NCBI GenBank assembly: GCA_032718475.1
Contig: JAUCBJ010004771.1
Span: 1 to 35,021, forward strand
Direction: 5' to 3'
DNA from: Nemertoderma westbladi
Lineage: Eukaryota > Xenacoelomorpha > Nemertodermatida > Nemertodermatidae
Length of the DNA stretch: 35,021 bases
The first letter of the stretch is position 1. The number at the start of each line of letters is the position of its first letter. The translations under genes and the position numbers were made by a program. Under the pieces are notes generated by a model. That model was not told the origin of the DNA. It was given only the letters and a program-made list of their open reading frames with translations, and ran no database searches. Positions 20,501-26,500 of the stretch are shown here, piece by piece.

Positions 20501-23500
20501 ACATGTAAGTTCTCGTTGGTACAACTGGGTTATGGACATGTAAGTTCTCGGGCACGGGCAGTGCTATTGGGTTATGGACATTTAAGTTCTCAGTCAGTGC
20601 TATTGGGTTATGGACATGTAAGTTCTCGGTCAGTGCTATTGGGTTATTGACATGTAAGTTCTCGGTCAGTGCTATTGGATTATGGACATGTAAGTTCTCG
20701 TCGGTACAACTGGGTTATGGACATGTAAGTTCTCGGTCAGTGCTTCTGGGTTATGGACATGTAAGTTCTCGGTCAGTGCTTCTGGGTTATGGACATGTAA
20801 GTTCTCGGTCAGTGCTATGGGTTATGGACATGTAAGTTCTTGGTCGGTGCTATTGGGTTATGGACATGTAAGTTCTCGGTCAGTGCTATTGGGTTATGGA
20901 CATGTAAGTTCTCGGGCAGTGCTATTGGGTCATGGACATGTAAGTTCTCGGTCAGTGCTATTGGGTTATGGACATGTAAGTTCTCGGTCAGTGCTATTGG
21001 GTTATGGACATGTAAGTTCTCGGTCGGTGCTATTGGGTTATGGACATGTAAGTTCTCGGTCAGTGCTATTGGGTTATTGACATGTAAGTTCTCGGTCAGT
21101 GCTTGGGTTATGGACATGTAAGTTCTCGGTCAGTGCTATTGGGTTATGGACATGTAAGTTCTCGGTCAGTGCTATTGGGTTATTGACATGTAAGTTCTCG
21201 GTCAGTGCTTGGGTTATGGACATGTAAGTTCTCGGGCAGTGCTATTGGGTTATGGACATGTAAGTTCTCGTCCGTACAACCGGGTTATGGACATGTAAGT
21301 TCTCGGTCAGTGCTATTGGGTTATGGACTATTACGTAACCAAATTGTTTTATTTTATTAGCATCGTAACTGGGCGTTGAATCTGTTACGGAGTTTGACAT
21401 TGTCGATGTTGTTTCTCCTCGTTTCCACCTGTATGTCGACAGATGTTCTAGACGCCTCAACTACTAACAAGTGAGTTACCATGCCAACAAGTAAGTTACC
21501 ATGCCTCAATTATCTAGCATTATCGCAACTGTATATTCATGTTCCACACAATAACCTACCAACCAAACCATCTACAGGCCTGTTTTCTTTATTTTACAGG
21601 TGGTTGCTGGCCTACCAAGATGCTTTCTCATTTCGCATGAGCCATTATTTTGTATCATTCGCTTCCCAAGCCTCTTGCATAGCCTGTGGCGTTGTTACCA
21701 TAGACACTGATACCTCCCAAAGTAGGGCGACCAATGGGAAACGGAATACGAACAGGTCCAGTGAGAAGGGTCAATCGGGGTGTAGTTCGTCCCGTGTACG
21801 ACAGCGCGCAGCTTCCAAACCCTCGGTGCCATCCTCTACACGTGGGGATCGGCCAATCACAGGAGCTTGGAGCTTCCAAGTAGCGCGCCCATTGGCTATT
21901 GAGTTGCCCCGGGGTTTAGTTGAGGTGGTGACTAACTGGAATCTACCTATGCACTGCTGGTTGAAACAATGTGAGTTACCGGTATGTGGGCCGAGAGTAC
22001 CTGATCTTCAATGTTTAGGATTGTTCATCGAAATAAAAAAATGTTTCGATCAATATTGGGAAAATATCAATCAATAATATTGATAGTAATATTGATAATA
22101 ATATCAATAATATTGATTTTCTAAACATATAGAGACAAAATTGTTTTTTTCGAAATTACAGCTTAATAATTTCAGTTACTAATTACAGCTACTTAATAAT
22201 TTCAGTTACTAATTACAGCTACTTAATAATTTCAGTTACTAATTACAGCTACTTTTTATTTGATTTATTATGGCATTACCGTTTTGTCATAACCGCACGG
22301 AATTTTGTATTAGTGCGAGCGAGGGTAAGAGAGGGGGGGGGGGGGGGGTAATTTGACAGGTCCTGTTTTTTTATGGAATGGTAATGGTGTATACTATATT
22401 ATAGTCTTAACAATAATATTTATATATTACAATTTAAAAGAAATTATTTTTTTACAAAATATAAATATTATTTTTAAAAATGTTACACAAAAATGTTATA
22501 ATAATAATAATAATGTTTATTAGTCCAAACGTATGGAATTAAAAATGTGCACTAACTATTAAAAATTACACTAACATTGAGTATTATATAAATAAATAAA
22601 TAAAATGTAATTAACTAGTTTGTGTCAGGTTGGGCTCAGGTGAGGATAGTTAGGTAGTAGGTAGTTAGGCATAGGTAGTTAGGCAATTTCCATAGTCAGC
22701 TAGACAAAGGCCTGTAGGCCGAAATATTGTTGATTTGTAATAATTGGTTACTTGTGTGGTCTTTGTAATTCTATCTACCTGATTTAATTTATTAAATAAT
22801 TTGAATATTTGTAAATTTGGTCTTCACTTATCAAAATTCTAGAAGTGGTCCTTTGATGCAGTTTCGTTGCACTGCCAGCAGACACAGGATTCCAAGGGCC
22901 TCCAGCATTTGGCGGTAGTGCACAACAACTTATGATGGTATCCGTTTGATTAATGTTTGAAAATGTTATATTTTTTTTCTTTTAATATCGAAAATATTGA
23001 AATTATCATATTTATGTTCCATCAATAGAACATTCTAAACATCCATCCAAATTCGTTAGTTTCAATATCTTGGACAAGCCAATTATATTTAGTTGGATAT
23101 GTTAATAAATATTTTTATGTTTCTACAATAGCAGCAGCTTTAAGGTATAAGTATATCACAAGGTAATACGAGGTATTTCCCATTCATTTACAATTTAAAT
23201 ATGTTATTACAGATTGCTGCATTTTATTAAATAACAAACTTATTTAATATAAATAAATTTCCATATTAATATGTACTATGTATGCAGTATATGGTGATGT
23301 ACCTTTTGCTTCCAGACCACATAGGTAACACCAAAAACAATGGAGACTTCGCAAAGGATTTGATATAATTTTATCAATATTTGGTGAGAGGGGTGGACCC
23401 TCTCCTTTCCCTAAACACAGACCTATTTATAGCTCTGTGTATAAGACAAACTAATTTCATGTAAGGCAAGGCTACCCCGAGTACCACAACAAAACTAATA

Positions 23501-26500
23501 ATAAATTTGTAGACGATACGGTGTGTCGTCCTGATATCAATGTCTTGCAATCGCATAACCACACTGTACTGGTAGCTGATTGTTATTACGCAGCCAATTA
23601 AATATAAGACCATAAGTATCACGGCGAAATAGTCACTCCAGATGCAACGGTGGGACTCGTTTACTGGGTAATCAATATCTGGGATGTTTATTCGCTGGTG
23701 TCGTGAACGCGGTACCATCTCGTTATCAAAGGTATCCACAATATCAGAGTTACTATCAGCATTCAAGTCTGTAGTTGACTTCATGAAAGATGTGTCCTGT
23801 TCGATAACTTCTAATTCATTCCATCCTGAATATGAGTCAGTTGCTGACGTTATCCGTTTAGAATGTGTTACTTTCACATTATCCTGATAGAACTTTGGTT
23901 TCATAAAAGGCCCTGCAACAAGTTTAGTGATATCTACAACAACTGTTTCTATGTTTTTTTCCTCCCTGACTGAACGTGTTGTCTCTCGGGGTTTCGCGCA
24001 CTCAACAGCGTTTGTAGAGGTATCAGCAATGGTTTTTACGTTATCTACACTTCCTCCAACTTCTATATTGGCAACAACCACTGTTCTTAGATCCCCCAAG
24101 CTCTTACTAACATCGGCAGCTGAGTCCTCGTTGTTGTCAATATTTGTTCCGATAGCATCCGCGCTATCAGCCCGTTCTTTTGTATCCTTAGCATTTGTTT
24201 TAGCTACTGTATCGAGATTATGTTGACCTGAAATAACATCGGCAATAACTTTAACACTATCAGTTTCCGCATCCTCTATAGTTTTCAAATTACCCAAGCA
24301 TTCAATATTCTCAGTTTCTGAATTTTCAATTATTTCCATATTTTCCGCGCTTTCTACATCTTCGGCAATCGCATCTGCTATTGTTGTTAGCATATTGTAT
24401 AAATATTCACCATCCTCGTTATTTGTATTCACAGTTACGATATCCTGTTTACCCGAAACAGCGTCGGTTATCGGATCAACATCATCAGTGTTCGCATCCT
24501 CAATTGTTTTCATATCATTATCCACGCATTCAATATCATATGTATTAGCATCCTCCGTTTTCATATCATCCCGAAATTTAATATTTAATTTTTTATTATC
24601 AACTGTTTCCACATCATGTTGACTTAAAACGACATTATGATCATCAGTATTCACATTGTTAATTGTCTCATGTTTATCTACGCATCCAATATCCTCAATT
24701 GTGGAACCTGATGTTTTCAAATTATCCACCCCTTTAGTATCATCATCCATATTTGTACCATCAACGATTGCGGGATTATTTTGACTTACAACAATATCGG
24801 TATTAATATCACCATCTTCATCAATCGTATCTATAATTGGTTTGAGATTATTCGGCGGATCTTCGCCGCTCTCAGTATCCAAATCAGCCATATCATCCAA
24901 AATTTTCTAAACTTTTTCAAACGATTAGTTATTATTTGTATTTTAATTATTTTTTTATGCTTGTTTTACAACTTTTCACTGATATTAAATGCATTGTAAC
25001 ATTAATTAATTAATTAATTCAATTATACGAATTTTTTTTAATGAAATAATAACCTTGACTTTATTACAGTAATAACATGAAATTAAAAACTAATAAAATT
25101 ATGTTTAAAAGTTAAATAACCGGGCGGTTTCATTCACTAACGATCGCAGAGAGTGTGTGTTCCAATAATAATATAAGAGGTTCGAAACGATATAGGAATT
25201 ATTTACATTAAGTTTATAGTTTTATTCAAAAATTGTTACATTAAATATGTTTGCATGTAAAACCTACGTACACATACCCATTATTTACAACTTTTTTAGT
25301 TAAATATGGTGTGATATTTTATTGGCTAAATAGTATAATACCATACCAATCAATGTAGTGTCAAAGTATTATTGCATTTGTGGTATATTTTTACAACAGG
25401 TATCGACGTAGTTATTAGGCCTAAAGTACTTTCTAATAATATAACATGATAATATATTGTATTGTGGGGCGAGCCAAGATGTGAGCGAAGCCTTAGCATA
25501 TGGGTGCCATTGGCGAGTTGTATGTCGTCGTCGTCGTCGTCTGTCGTCGTAAATTTTTGATCGCTAATAACTCGATTATTCTTCGATGAAATTAAACGAA
25601 ACTTGTTACGTATGTAGTCCGGCAAAAGTTTTGAAAGAATCTGAAGTTTCGTCAAAAACCAACGAACGCAACGAGGCACAATATGAGGACGAGTATTGTG
25701 TTGAAGACTTCTGACTAACGGCAGACAACTCGTTAATGGTACCCATATGCTAAAGGCTTTGCTCACTTCGTGCTGCGCGAAGGCCCCACGAACGTGTTTG
25801 TAACGTTGCACAAGCGACCGTAAAGCAATTTCACTCAGTTTCATTTTAAAGTAACCTACTCATCTAGAGCTGAAAAGACTTATTTGATTATTTTCAGCTG
25901 TAATGCGAATGTTGACATCTGGAATTATATAAATTATTGATTTTCCCCAGTATTTGGGCCATGTGAATTATACTCCGCTGTTATATGTGTTTCACTTTGC
26001 GGTTTAACCCCATGTGAAGAAAACCAGGTTTCACTAAAAACCCTTGTTACAAAAGGACTGGATCTAACCAAAACAATAAATGAATTAGTTTATGTTCAGG
26101 CTATAAGATATAAATAATCGCTATAAAATTTAATTATTTTATTAATAAAATTATTTTTTTAATTTAATTTTTTTATTTTAATTTTTTATTATAATTGTTT
26201 TTTTATTTAATTATATTAATTTAATTAAGTTCAAATTCTTCATATATAAAATTTCGACCGCATAGTTTAAACCTGGAATTTTTCACATTGGGCGCAGTTT
26301 TCGCGTTATTTAGTAATGATTCAATTTTGGAATAAACAAAATTAATATAAAATATTTTTTGGTTGAAATCTATTTTATTTATAAGTCTAAAACCGTAATG
26401 AATAATTTACCAAATACTGTAATATAAATATGTGTTTTATTGCCTAACTAATTGAATATAATGTCGGAATATGTAACGTATATATGACCTTTTATACAAT

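Noticed and set aside
25350-25844. 164-codon minus-strand gene
   Set aside because: The frame coincides with an inverted-repeat element and includes a poly-Asp run from GTC triplets. No known domain seen.
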